Shown here in pieces: positions 1 through 10,967 of a stretch of DNA of 64,000 nt (its first letter is position 1; each line of letters begins with the position of its first letter). Below the pieces are notes generated by a model that saw only the letters and a list, made by a program, of their open reading frames with translations, did not search any database and was not told the origin of the DNA. The stretch is from Azolla caroliniana (Eukaryota > Polypodiophyta). Location of the stretch: positions 16,616,001 through 16,680,000 of the forward strand of contig JBHGNT010000017.1 in assembly GCA_043228905.1 (NCBI GenBank), written 5' to 3'. A program made the position numbers and the translations under genes.

Positions 1-142
1 AGTATATATGATACCTTTAATATCTCCTCTAGGTGGTCGGGGTGTGTCTAGAGTGCGTCATTACAATTCCATAAGGTCATCCTAAGTGTATTTTCTATCA
101 CATGGGCTACGCACCATCAATTAGTAGTGCGATCATTTATGA

Positions 143-921
143 TCACTCGCCCATCTCGATAAAAGGTGTGATGCCCTTCTTTACGAGCTTGCATAACTCG
201 AAAAAGGTGTGACGCCCATCAATTTGCATCTTAGTGAGGTCTTCATCAAGATAGATAGGGTCCCCACCCAATCCTCGAAGAATTGGTCTCTTCTTAAAGA
301 AAGTGATTCTAGAGTCTAAGTCTTTAAATTGAGGAACTAAGGCTCTCTTCCTAGTTGTGTCGTGTTTGACCCTCCAAGCTTTAGTGATAGGTAGGGTCGT
401 TGTGTACCCTAACATTTTCCCAAGTGTTTGTGCATCCTCGTCTGGGGATGCACCTTGAGCCCAGTGACACGCACATTTAGGCGTTGGGCCTGACGCATTT
501 TCTCCTCTTCAAGGGTGGTATTAACAATATTTTCATCTTTTATTTCTTTTTTAATGTTTCTTTTAACCACATCTACCCAACCCGTTTTTTCTAACTCTAT
601 GTTATTTTTAACTTCCTCTTTAACTTTTTTAATCTCATCTTTTATATCCTCTATGGAGGATATTTCACCGTCCTCTCGAGATACCTCAATGTCATTAAGT
701 TATTTTTTGAGGTTGGTGTTTTCCTCTTTAAGTTTTTCTATTTCGGCCTTGAGGGCGTCTTTTTCCTCTCTATCTTTTTTCTTGTGGGTTTCAGCGTCTT
801 TCACCCATTTTTTCATATCCATCTCTATTTTTGTTAAACGATTAAACATATCTAAAAAGTCCTCTTTACTTATAGCCTTGTCTTATATATCCTTACGTTC
901 CTTAGTTCGTTTAGAAGTCAT
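143..921 (-). pseudogene. Decayed LINE ORF1-like protein
   Basis: Read on the minus strand from the ATG at 921, the frame gives a charged, Lys/Glu-rich coiled-coil-like region. A compact C-terminal block follows, containing LGKMLGY and IYLDEDLTKMQ, a layout like the RNA-binding ORF1 protein of L1-type LINEs (coiled coil, then RRM/C-terminal domain). Two in-frame TAA codons occur near 883 and 700, both explained by a single C-to-T change in CAA, and a frameshift near 415 separates the coiled coil from the C-terminal block. No reverse transcriptase lies next to it, because copia sequence begins upstream. LINE assignment is inferred from domain order and the IxxDEDLT-type motif; another coiled-coil protein remains possible. 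Confidence 0.5.
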
Positions 922-1081
922 TGTGGTGTCAATAAGAAAAAAAAGATAAAATAAATGGGTTCGAGACTTAGCCGAGTTTGTGTGTATGTCGTGGTCCTTT
1001 CGGCATTTTGTAGCACGCGACGAGTAGGCCAAAACAACCCCACCAACGGAGGTAGACCAAAGGTTCAAAGATGCACCTCCA

Positions 1082-1082
<1 letters not shown>

Positions 1083-1145
<63 letters not shown>
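1083..1145. repeat. (GA)n microsatellite
   Basis: About 60 bp of nearly pure GA dinucleotide separates the LINE ORF1 relic from the 3' end of copia relic A. Arg-Glu repeat ORFs across it are artefacts of the repeat. Confidence 0.95.
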
Positions 1146-1148
<3 letters not shown>

Positions 1149-3080
1149 TCAAAAAAGACTGTTACATTAACTTCGACTTTGTCGTTGCGACTTGTCTGGT
1201 CGTGCCATTCTTTGACTTACCTTCTCCTCCTCATTCAGCTCCTCTTTGCTCGCTCCCTTGTTGTAGTCCCATATGTCCTCTTAGTGCATTGAAGCAAGCA
1301 TTGATCTGGGAGAGGCTTGGTCAAGTTGTCGGCGATGCTCGCCTCAGTATCCACCTTCTAGACTTCGAGCTTCTTGTCAGTGATGAGCTCCCGAATATGA
1401 TGGCACCTCACCTCAATATGCTTCATCTTAGCAAGGTATACCAGATTCCAGATGAGGTGTATTGTGCTCTGTGAGTCATAATAGAGGATTGGCGCCAGAT
1501 GGTCGATTCGGCCTTTAGCCGTAAAATCAACCGATAGTCGGTGCAGCCAGATGACTTCCTTGGTTGCTTCTGATGGGCTATATACTTAGCCTTTGTTATC
1601 GAGAGTGTCGTGCAATCTTGTAACTTCGACCTCCATTATATGGTGTCACCACCATAGGTGAAGAGATAACATGATGTCAACTTTCAATTGTTTGGATTGT
1701 CGATGTAGTCGGAGTCGGTGAAGCCTTCGACTTCGGTCGGATTATCCGATCCAAATGTTAGTTGCATGCCTTTGATGCCTCGTAGGTACCGGACTATGTT
1801 CTTTACAACCTCCCATTGCTTCCGTCCAAGTTTTGACATGTCGCATCTCACGATCCCTACAACATATTTAAGGTCAGGTTGGGTCACCACCATTGTGTAC
1901 ATGAGACTTCCTACGGCCAATGCGTAGGGTATTCTGCTCATGAGCTTTCTCTCCTCTTCTATGGATGAAGAGTCTCTATCCAATAGTCGGAACGACGTCG
2001 GAAGCAGTATTGGCATTGCCTTTGTGTTCTCCATATTAAAGTGCCTTAGCACCTTTCAGATGTGGTCAGATTGGGAGAGTCAATGAGTCTTTGATGTTCA
2101 ATTTCGCTCTATTTGCATGCCCAGTATGTGTCGGGCTTGTTTGAGTTCCTTCATCGCAAATTTGTCGTGAAGGCTCCGCTTTAGCTTTCCGATTTCGGCT
2201 CGATTATTGCCGGCGATGAGCATGGCGTCGACATATAGGATCAGATAGATCCGGGACTCGTCGTCAAGTTGTTGAGTGTACATACATGGGTCAAAGTTGG
2301 ATCATCAGTAACCAAGTTGCCTGATGTAGGTGTCGAACTTTTGGTGCCACATCCTTGGCGCTTGTTTTAAGCCATAAAGGCTTTTCTTCAGTCGGCATAC
2401 AAGATGACTATCCTCCCCCATCGTCGTGAATCCTTCCGGTTGACACATCTAGATGTCTTCTTCCAAGTCTCTGTGTAAGAATGTCGTCTTGACGTCCAGT
2501 TGCTCGAGCTCTAGGTCTTCGGTTGCCACGACTCCGAATAGGAGCTGAAGAGTGGTCATCTTGACTACTGGTGAGAAGATTTCGTCGTAGTCGACCCCGC
2601 GTTTTTGTTTGAATCCCTTGGCAACAAGCCGAGCTTTATACCTAGGCTTCTCCAAATCGAATACATATTTGTATCTGAAGACCCATTTACAGGGTAGAGC
2701 TTCCTTCCGGTTGGTAATTCGACCAGCTCCCATGTTTGATTTTCCTTGATCCAATCCATCTCGGATCTCATGGATTGTAGCCATGTCTCAATGTCGGGTG
2801 AGGCCACAGCTTCCTCATATGAGTTGGGTTCGCCTACATCTGTGTAGTTGACATAGTCAAAGCCCGATCTGTAAAACTCTGTCGGCCTTTGGACTCGTCC
2901 AGATCTCCTGGGTGCCAAGTTGTTTGGTTTGGATCCTTCGATCATCTCTATCGATTGATCGATATTTTTTAAACTAGTTGTAGGAGTCTTGTGGGGTGAC
3001 TCGCCCCTAAGGTAGGATTTCGGCGATGTCGAAACATCCTCCCCTTCTTTGGGATTGATTGACGAAGGAGTAGAAGCCAT
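1146..3080 (-). pseudogene. Copia relic A: reverse transcriptase and RNase H of Ty1/copia pol
   Basis: On the minus strand this reads in order as a linker with RRSGRVQRPTEFY, the RT N-terminus (ARLVAKGFKQKRGVDY), a segment encoding LKKSLYGLKQAPR, the RT active site, the RT connection (SRIPYALAVGSLMYTMV), and RNase H (MKHIEVRCHHIRE) near 1390-1440. Frameshifts and stops break it at several places. The RT active site reads YVDAM instead of YVDDM near 2210, so a catalytic aspartate is lost. Gag, protease and integrase are missing. It resembles copia B in layout but is a different copy or family. It is not functional. Confidence 0.9.
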
Positions 3081-3236
3081 GGATGGTTAGGCTTGGCCTT
3101 TCGGCATTTTGCCTTGTTTTCCGTCTTTGACCCTTTTGGCATATTTCACCGGTTTGGCCATTGTCAATCTTTTCGTCGAATCAAGATCGAGTATGACTAA
3201 GGGACCTTTTGACATTTCGGGTTCGGCAAGGGGGTT

Positions 3237-3587
3237 GTTGGCTTGGTTGATTTCGACTATTTGTCAAATCTCCGATTCGGCCCCGTAGTGTCAAATATGG
3301 GTTTCTAATGGATAGTTGCCCAAAGTCAATTGATATTTATGTCGACTTTTGTAACCTAGTTACAAGGTTTTTCATTTTGTACATTGTGCTATTGTAACTC
3401 TTTGAGAATTATATAGTTTCATCTTGATTGTGCCTTCTCTGTTGTCTCTCTTCCTTTGTTCCATTGTTGATCTTATCTCATGTTTCAGTTGTCTATTGCT
3501 ATCAATTTGTTTCTTTGTGCTCTCTGAAGATCTTAAACTCAAAGAGTGTTGAGATTGTTCCGCACTTGACGGTCGGTTCCCACATCT
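3237..3587 (+). repeat. Possible copia-type LTR (plus orientation)
   Basis: A purine tract (GCAAGGGGG, about 3228-3236) is followed by TGTTGGCTTGG. A TATA-like AATTATATAG lies near 3409. The 3' part has TTCCGCACTTG like the R/U5 ends of plant copia LTRs, ending near CCCACA. A TGTTATCAGATC follows that resembles a decayed initiator-Met primer site (TGGTATCAGAGC). It is antisense to relic A, so it would belong to another insertion. No matching second LTR is visible. Confidence 0.35.
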
Positions 3588-3973
3588 GTTATCAGATCTT
3601 GGTGTTTTGATTTTTTCAGCCAATCGTCCTTCTGTCTTCATCAACATCTCACCTTTTGGCAACCCTTGAATATCTCTTTGTTACCTTCACCTTGATAGAA
3701 CAAATTCTGAGATTTCAGTCAGAATGAAATCTCTCAACCGGCAACTTCTACAAGATTTTCTTCAAAGAAGAAAAAAAAACCACATGAAAAGTCTGCACTC
3801 CACTGTTCCAAATCACTCTTGAAGTAAGCTAGTCGGTTGTACTTTACTCCTGTGATTGTAGCCGCTTCGAGTGAGACTTTGTCTTGCAAATCGAATAGTT
3901 CATTGTGCTTCATCAACTTAGACAGCAATCGAATAGTTTATTTGACGTTGTTCACTCGCTCATCGTAACCACT
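3588..3973. other. Unassigned retroelement-like spacer
   Basis: This lies between the possible plus-strand LTR and the copia B LTR. On the minus strand there is a 64-codon open frame (3734-3928) where a gag start would be expected after the copia B LTR, but no gag motif can be recognised. Nothing else is visible. Confidence 0.3.
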
Positions 3974-4265
3974 TGTTGTAGATTGGAATCTGATAGGAAC
4001 TATGCGGAATAATCTTCGGCCACAACCGAGACTTAGATCACTTCAATGATAATCAAACACAGAAAGATGAGAAATGGAAGTAAGTATACAAACAGAAGAG
4101 AGTGCGCAGGATGTTAACGTGGAAAACCCTAAATGGGAAAAACCACGGGAGTCCACAAACTCCAACTATCACTATATCGAGAGGAATACAACATGTGAAC
4201 ACAGAGGCAACAACCTCTTGCTCACACTCTTTTCCTGGTGGCAGTTACAACAGAGACTCGCTCTG

Positions 4266-4327
<62 letters not shown>

Positions 4328-4697
4328 GTACAGCAGTTACACCAATAACACTATACAAAAAATGACAACACAATAATACGCACTCTGTTTGCCCTAGGTC
4401 ATATTTATACTAATATGACATTAGGACTATTTGCAGATATAGCCCCAATGGGCTCTCAGAAACATATTTCCATATATGTTCCTTCATCTGGTGAGAGCTT
4501 CTCACCGGGCTTGCATCATCTAGTTCTCATCGGGTCCTCATTGCCGGGTTCATCCGGTTCTCATCGGGTCTTCCTTGCCCGGTACTCATCATCCAGTTCT
4601 CACCGGGTTTTCCTTGCCGGGTACTCATCATCCGGTTCTCACCAGGTCTTCCTTGCCGGGTACACATATCCCATCCGGAGGGACCGAAATCCTAACA
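3974..4697 (-). repeat. LTR of copia B (3' LTR on minus strand)
   Basis: In minus orientation it starts TGTTAGGATTTCGG immediately after a polypurine tract. It has a TATA box (AGTATAAATATGAC, about 4400-4412), a leader with GTGGTTTTTCCC and GGGTTTTCCACG typical of plant copia R/U5, then TTCCGCATAG, ending near CTACAACA. A (CT)n tract lies within R/U5. A TGGTTACGATGAGC just beyond its end resembles a decayed primer site. That could mean this LTR once also served a second element downstream, but the evidence is weak. Confidence 0.65.
4268..4327. repeat. (CT)n microsatellite inside LTR
   Basis: About 60 bp of CT dinucleotide with one interruption lies in the presumed transcribed part of the copia B LTR. 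Confidence 0.95.
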
Positions 4698-4708
4698 AAC
4701 TCCCCCTT
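4698..4708 (-). promoter_or_regulatory. Polypurine tract of copia B
   Basis: AAGGGGGAGTT on the minus strand directly abuts the TGTTAGG start of the LTR, as expected for plus-strand DNA priming. It fixes the orientation and the LTR boundary. Confidence 0.75.
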
Positions 4709-7072
4709 CACTCCGGCATGGGATGCCTCGTCAATCCGATCTGCTTCCGGCATGCATCCAACTTGTCGGGTGTCAGCACCTTGGTCAGCATATCTGACCC
4801 GTTCTCCTCCGTGTGGATCTTCATCAGCACGAACTCTCAATCTTCTACTCACTCCCGGATCCAATGGTACCTGCACTGGATGTGCTTCGTCCTTGAATGG
4901 TATGTCGCATTCTTTGCAAAGTGGATGACACTTTGACTATCGCAGTAGAGCCAGTATTCCTCTTGCCGGATCCCTAGCTCTCCGATGAAATCCTTCATCA
5001 ATAGTATTTCCTTACCGGCTTCCATAGCCGCCATGTACTCCACCTCCGTGGTTGACAACGCAACAGTCTTCTACAGCCTCGACTGCCACGAAACAGCTCC
5101 CCCTACATATGTCATGACATATCCGGATGTTGACCAGCTGGTATCCGCATCAGCCGACATATCCGAATCGGTGAAATCGTCAAGTTGGGGTTTACCGGAG
5201 TCAAATCGGAGACACATACTTGAGGTGCCTTTCAAGTACCAGAGTATCCATTTTACCACATTCCAGTGCTCCTTGTCGGGATTGCTCATAAACCGGCTCA
5301 CAACTCCGACTGCGTATCCAATATCCAATCGGGTACACACCATTGCGTACATTAAGCTCCCGACGGCAGACACATATGGTATCTTCATCATATCCGCCTT
5401 CTCTACCTTCGTCTTCGGGCTTTGCTTACCGGATAGCTTGTAGTTTGTCGGAAGTGTCGATCCGACCGGTTTAGCATCTGACATGTTGAACCGTTGAAGC
5501 ACCTTTGTCACGTACTTCTCCTATGACAGCCACATCCTCAGTATATGTCTTGCCGGACCCAAGTCTTTCATTGAGAAGGTCTGGTTCAGAGCCTTCTTCA
5601 ACGTCCGTATCTTGACTTGGTCTCGTCCGACGATCAACATGTCGTCCACGTACAAGAGGAGTATCAGGAAGTCTCCACCTTCGAACTTCTTCACAAATAC
5701 GCAGTGATCGGCCTGTGTCTTGTGGTACCCTTGATCGGTCATGAAGGAGCCGAACTTCCGGTACCATTGCCGGGGAGCCTGCTTCAAACCATAGAGGCTC
5801 TTCTTCAACCGACAAACCAGGTGCTCCTTCCCTTTCTTCACAAATCCCTCTGGTTGCTGCATGTAGATCTCCTCTTCGAGATCATCGTGGAGGAATGTCG
5901 TCTTCACGTCTAACTACCTCGAGGTCCATGCTTGCCGCTATGCTCACACCGTTCGGATGGAAGTCATCTTTACTACCGGGGCAAATATCTCATCAAAGTC
6001 CACGCCCTTCTTCTGTTGGAACCCCTTCACCACGATCCTGGCTTTGTATCTTAGGGGGGTTGTTGGCATCTCCCGGTTTCAACTTGTACACCCATTTGTT
6101 TCGGAGTGTCCTCTTTCCTTTCGGCAACTCCACCAATTCATACGTGTGGTTCTCATGCAGGGAATCCATCTCGTCCTGCATGGCACTCAACCGCTTGCGA
6201 CTATGGGTGTCATATGTCACTTCCTCGAAGCTTTCCGACTCCCCCTCATAAGTCAGCAACACGCGTTCTGCATTCGGAAATCTCTGGGGGGCACTTCTTT
6301 CCCGGAGAGGATATCTCCGTCCTCAGTTTTCGGTAACCGGCTCATGTGTCTGCTCTTCATCCGAATCTGATTCGGGATCTTGTCCGGTTTCGGTTCCAGC
6401 TTCCTCTCCTTCTTCTGCCGGTTCGGTATCCTCACCGTAACTGGCCGGTTCTTCGAGTGTCAACCGGCTCTTAGCCGGGTAGGTCCATGTCTCTTCTAAC
6501 TTATCCTTACCGGTCGACTCGGAGTTCATTATCTTCTTCTCCGACTCCTAGTAGGCAAGAGACTTGTCCTCCATGAAGATAATATCTCGACTCCGGAAAA
6601 CCTTTTTGTCGACTGGATCCCACACTCGATAGCCGAACTCATCATCGCCGTATCTGAGGAATATGCAAGGTCGGGACTTTGGATCTAACTTTGCTCTCCG
6701 GTCCTTTGCAACATGCACGTAAGCAAGACAACCGAACACCTTCAGATGTCGGTAAGACACTTCCTTACCGGTCCACACTCTCTGCGGCGTGTCTCCATCC
6801 AAGGGTACTGAGGGTGACCTGTTTATCACATACGTCGATGTTGACAACACCTTAGCCCAAAACGTCTTGGGTAACTTTGCATGTGCTAGCATACTCCGGA
6901 CCCTCTCCATTATGGTCTGGGTCATCCTCTCGGCCAGCTCGTTTAGTTCCGGCGTCTTCGGCACGGTAAATTCGAGCTAGATGCCCTTCGAGCGGCAGTA
7001 CTCCTCAAACTGCCCCTAGTATTCGCCTCCGTTATCTGCTCGAACCGCCTTCACGGATGAGACCCGGAAGAA
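4709..7072 (-). pseudogene. Copia relic B: integrase end, reverse transcriptase, RNase H
   Basis: Minus-strand order: the integrase C-terminal half at 6964-6548 (LNELAERMTQTIMERVRSM carries the last catalytic Glu region), an acidic linker at 6529-6323, the RT N-terminus at 6262-5993, RT at 5907-5521 with intact LLYVDDMLIVG and SLYGLKQAPRQWY, the RT connection and start of RNase H at 5511-5071 (DIGYAVGVVSRFMSN), and RNase H at 5058-4849 (STTEVEYMAA, DSQSVIHFAKN). Frames are broken by stops and shifts. Upstream integrase, protease and gag are missing: the sequence stops near 7072, where an oppositely oriented Ty3 pol begins. Its 3' LTR and polypurine tract are adjacent. Confidence 0.92.
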
Positions 7073-7079
7073 ACTTCAG

Positions 7080-10000
7080 ATCGGTGGAGGTGGTTTCCTT
7101 TTACAAAATGAAGAAGAACGATTCCGTGGGATGTTGGAACAACATGGGAAAGCATTTGCATTCACATCGAAGGAGATAGGGTGCATTGATCTGAGGATAG
7201 TGGAGCCAATGGTGATCTTCACGATTGACCATGTGTCGTGGAACCTGAAGCCGATTTCAGTGTCGCGGGCGCATATTCCCAAAATCATCGACTTGCTCAA
7301 GGAGAAGGTGGCGATGGGGATTCTAGATCCATCAAATGCTCCGTACTCGAATCGATGGTTTATGGTTCCGAAGAAGAATGGGTCACTCCGATTTAACCAA
7401 GACTTGCAACCGGTGAACAAGGTCACGATCCAGAACTCCGTAGTCGGTCCGATAGTGGAAAAATTTGCGGAAGCATTTGCCGGTCGTGTGATATACTCCA
7501 TCGGAGACCTATACTCGGGGTATGACCAATTCCAACTAGCCGTGGAGAACCGAGACATCACTACCATGCGGACACCGATAGGATTAGTCCGAATGTGCAC
7601 ACTACCACAAGGAGCGACAAACTCGGTTGCACATATGATGAACGCGATGAACAAGGTGCTTCGAGATTGCATTTCGGAGATAATGATGTCGTTCCTAGAT
7701 GACATTCCGATGAAAGGATGTGCGGTAGAAGAAAAAGATGAAACTATGGATGATCGGGGATGCCGAAAGTTCGTAGTCAACCATATTCGTGATTACGAGA
7801 AAGTGATTCGAAAGTTAGAAGATGTGCACCTAACACTTTCCGGGGAGAAATCGGCATTCGGGCAAGAAGAGATATTGGTAGTCCGACATCTATGTGGGCC
7901 CTACGGCCGAAGACCGTCACCAACCAAGATCGATGTGATTCAAGCTATGAAAGAAGTATGCAAGTCACAATCCGAAGTCCGAAGGTTTCTTGGAGCTTGT
8001 GCATTTTATCACATATGGATTCCGCACTATGCACATATTGCGGACCCTCTCTATCACTTATTGCAGAAGGGGAAGAAGTTCGAATGGAAACCGGAACACA
8101 CCAAAGTCATGAAGAAGCTCAAGAAAACACTACGACGGGCTGAAGCACTTAAGAAGCCGAGCTATGATCGACCGATCATAGTAACAGTTGATACAAGTCC
8201 AACCGGGATCAGATGGGTCATCAATCAAGCTGACTCGGATGGTTTGCGATATCCGATCCGATTCGGAGCAAAGGTTCTCAACAAAAGGCAACGCGGATAT
8301 GCACAAGTCAAAAGAGAATTATGGGGAGTCGTGTCGCTAATCAAATCGGATCGAGATTATTTGATCGGAGCCGAAGTAGTGATCGAAACAGATTGTCTTC
8401 AGATACTCGGGATGATGCAGTGTTGCACGATACCGGATGTGGCTATGCTAAGATGGATTGCTTATGTTAAGTCACTTAACCCGGACGTACGACACATCTC
8501 CGGAAAAGACAACGCAATCGCAAATATGCTATCAAGGGCTCGGTTCGGAGACAACATAGCCGAATCCGATAATGAAGAAGTTTTTGAAGACTACTTTGCT
8601 TCGGAGCACATATGCCGAGTAAATGTAATCCGATAATTCCGAGAAGAAGAATACGAGGGAGAAAGCTTGATGATCGGGAAGGTGCTACAAGAGATTGAGG
8701 AATCATCAAACGATAAAGAGAAGAGAGCCGAGATCTGAAGGAAGAAGAGGCAAGTCCAAAAGTTCTTCTTGAAAAATGGATTAATATGGAGGGAGCCAAA
8801 AAGACTGGATGGCACACCACTTCGGGTAGTCGGGACGAAAGAGCAACGAAACCGGATAATGTCTGAGTTTCACGAATCTAATTGGGCTGGACATCGAGGG
8901 ACATGGGCAACTTTTGTGAAAATCAAACAAAAATATTGGTGGAAGAATATGTACAAAGATATAATGAAGTTCACGGAAAGTTGCGAGAAGTGTCAAATCT
9001 ACTCCGGAGTTTGACACCAAGATGAGTTACATCTGACATTATCACCGACAATCAACTTCAAATGGATGGTCGATATTGTAGCCATGCCAACCGGGATCGG
9101 ACAAAAGAAGTACTTGGTGTTAGCTCGGGAAGATCTCACGAACCAAGTAGAAGGTCGGGCGCTATGAAGGAAAACGTGTTCTGCGGTATGCCAATTTCTT
9201 TTGGAGGAGGTGTTTTGTAGGTACGGGTGCGACGGGTGCGTAGGACAAGTGATTGCGGATCGGGGAGAACTCGACTTTGATAAAGCTAGGGAATTCTTCA
9301 CCAAACATGGAGTTCAGTTAACACTAACAACGGCATACAATCCGGAGGCCAACGGGAAAATCGAACGAGGACATAGTCCAATCATCAAAGCACTTGCCAA
9401 AGCATGTGACAGAAGGGTGAAGGATTGGCCACAAATGCTCCCGTATGCACTATGGGCGGATCAGACGACGCATAGCTCTGTAACCGGTTATACGCCGACA
9501 GAACTTATGACCGGACAAGCACCGGTAATGCCGACGGAAACCGTGATTGCGACATGGACAATGCTACCATGGAAGGAAGAGATGAGCCGGGAAGAACTAC
9601 TAGCGGTCCATATACGACAACTAGAGGGAAGACCGGAAGACATAGTGGAAGCAACACGCCGACAACACGAAGCGCGATTCAGGAACAAAAGCCGATTCGA
9701 CACAAAACATCGACTACGACCGCGGAAGATTGAAGAAGGAGATTGGGTGATTGTCTATGACAGTAGTCTGGATCATCAACATACAACGATACGGAAGTTC
9801 GCGAAAAGGTGGTTCGGGCCATACGAGGTTCGGAAAGTTTTCGACAACGGAACTTACCGACTATGCGAGTTGGATGGGACGATACTACAAGTGCCTATAG
9901 CGGGGAAACGGGTAAAGATCTTCAAGAAGCAAACTGATGACGAACCCTATGTAACCCTAGACAAGACCGACAACAAGGAGCAACCGGACAAAGATCGCGG

Positions 10001-10154
10001 TGATGCGGAAAGCAAAGAAAGTGGTCTACAATTGATGGTTGATATAAGGGAGGAATTGGGTAGTGCTACGGATGAAGACGAACAACAAGCATCGGGAACT
10101 TCGGCACATACCAGAGGATGTGCGGGTTTGGAGGGGGCGAGTGTCGTAGTGTAA
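7080..10154 (+). pseudogene. Ty3/gypsy pol (RT, RNase H, integrase), 5'-truncated, four in-frame stops
   Basis: One reading frame runs from about 7080 to 10154, interrupted only by stops at 8634, 8737 region, 9012 and 9165; each can be explained by one C-to-T change (CAA or CGA). Domains: RT with FLDD near 7690 and LGACAFYHIWIPHYA; RNase H with VTVDTS, KRELWG and IETDCLQ, but the final motif reads IANMLSRA where Asp is usual; integrase zinc finger HESNWAGH...CEKCQ (8860-9000); an integrase core with VIADRGELD and NGKIERGH; and a GPY/F-like RWFGPYEVRKVFDNGTY. No chromodomain follows. The RT block (DLYSGYDQFQLAVENRDITT, LPQGATNSVAH) resembles, from memory, fungal-type Ty3 polymerases more than common plant clades. 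Gag and protease are absent. The frame reads through the polypurine tract into the LTR. Confidence 0.9.
10130..10141 (+). promoter_or_regulatory. Polypurine tract of the Ty3-type element
   Basis: GGAGGGGGCGAG directly precedes the LTR start TGTCGTAGTG. The same tract precedes the LTRs at 18528 and 20981. Confidence 0.8.
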
Positions 10155-10888
10155 TTCGCACACTATGTGAAAATTGCATTTTTGTCCCTCCGGATGGAAC
10201 CGGCAAGGAGGAACCGGTAAGGAGACCCGGTAAGAACCGGATCAAGCAGAACCGGCAAGATCCGGATAAAGAAGGCTGGTGAGAGTCTCTCACCGAATGA
10301 AGAGACAAATTTGTAAATAGAAGAAAAGATTGTTACATGTATAGGGCAGGTTTCGAACTCTGTACCTAAATGTTAACGATTTTTAAGCCTTACCACTATA
10401 CTAGCATATTATGAATTTTAAAGTTATACTAAACTTTATCCCATGTAAATATTCTAGATATGCATGGTACAAAAAGTTATTCATGCATACACACTCGAGT
10501 TAAAAGAAAAGGTGGGATAGAAAGCTAATCATGCACATGCAGCGTGCATGAAAACTAAAGTTAGGAAAAGCATGATGCTTGCATGTGATAAACTTAGACT
10601 TTCCAACACTATATAAGGAAGAGAGAAAGATGTATAGGTGTTGTTGATTTTTTTATAGGGTTTGAAAAATATAAAATAATCGTGGGATTCACGATTTTGC
10701 CATCTATTTCTCTCTTACAATCTAAGTATCAATTAATACACTATACTTGTGGGATTCACGAGTTTCATATCTTCTTCTTGCAATCTCTTCCTAACTAACA
10801 TTATCTCAAATTCTTCCTCCTCCTAGTCCAAAACCCCAGTGGTTCCCACCCGACTCACGCAAACGATTTGGCGCCGAAACGCACGACA
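10142..10888 (+). repeat. 3' LTR of the Ty3-type element (LTR4)
   Basis: It begins TGTCGTAGTGTAATTCGC and ends GCACGACA, matching the ends of LTR1-3 of the gag-only composite but more diverged and shorter (about 747 bp against 868). It contains a CATGCAC-N7-GTGCATG pair (10530-10550), a TATA box (CTATATAAGG near 10610), two GTGGGATTCAC hairpins (10678-10696 and 10746-10762), and an antisense tRNA-like module (about 10336-10414). After its end the sequence turns within 80 bp into a copia gag leader, so the right flank is a junction with another element. Confidence 0.85.
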
Positions 10889-10967
10889 ACGATATTGGGT
10901 GAGTCAAAGGTTGCACCCCACCACAGTTCATAGTCGACTCTGGATAGAGCCCAGTTTATCAACACAG

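Noticed and set aside
955-1292. Open frames encoding Arg-Glu or Ser-Leu repeats
   Set aside because: They are the three-frame readings of the (GA)n microsatellite and have no other support.
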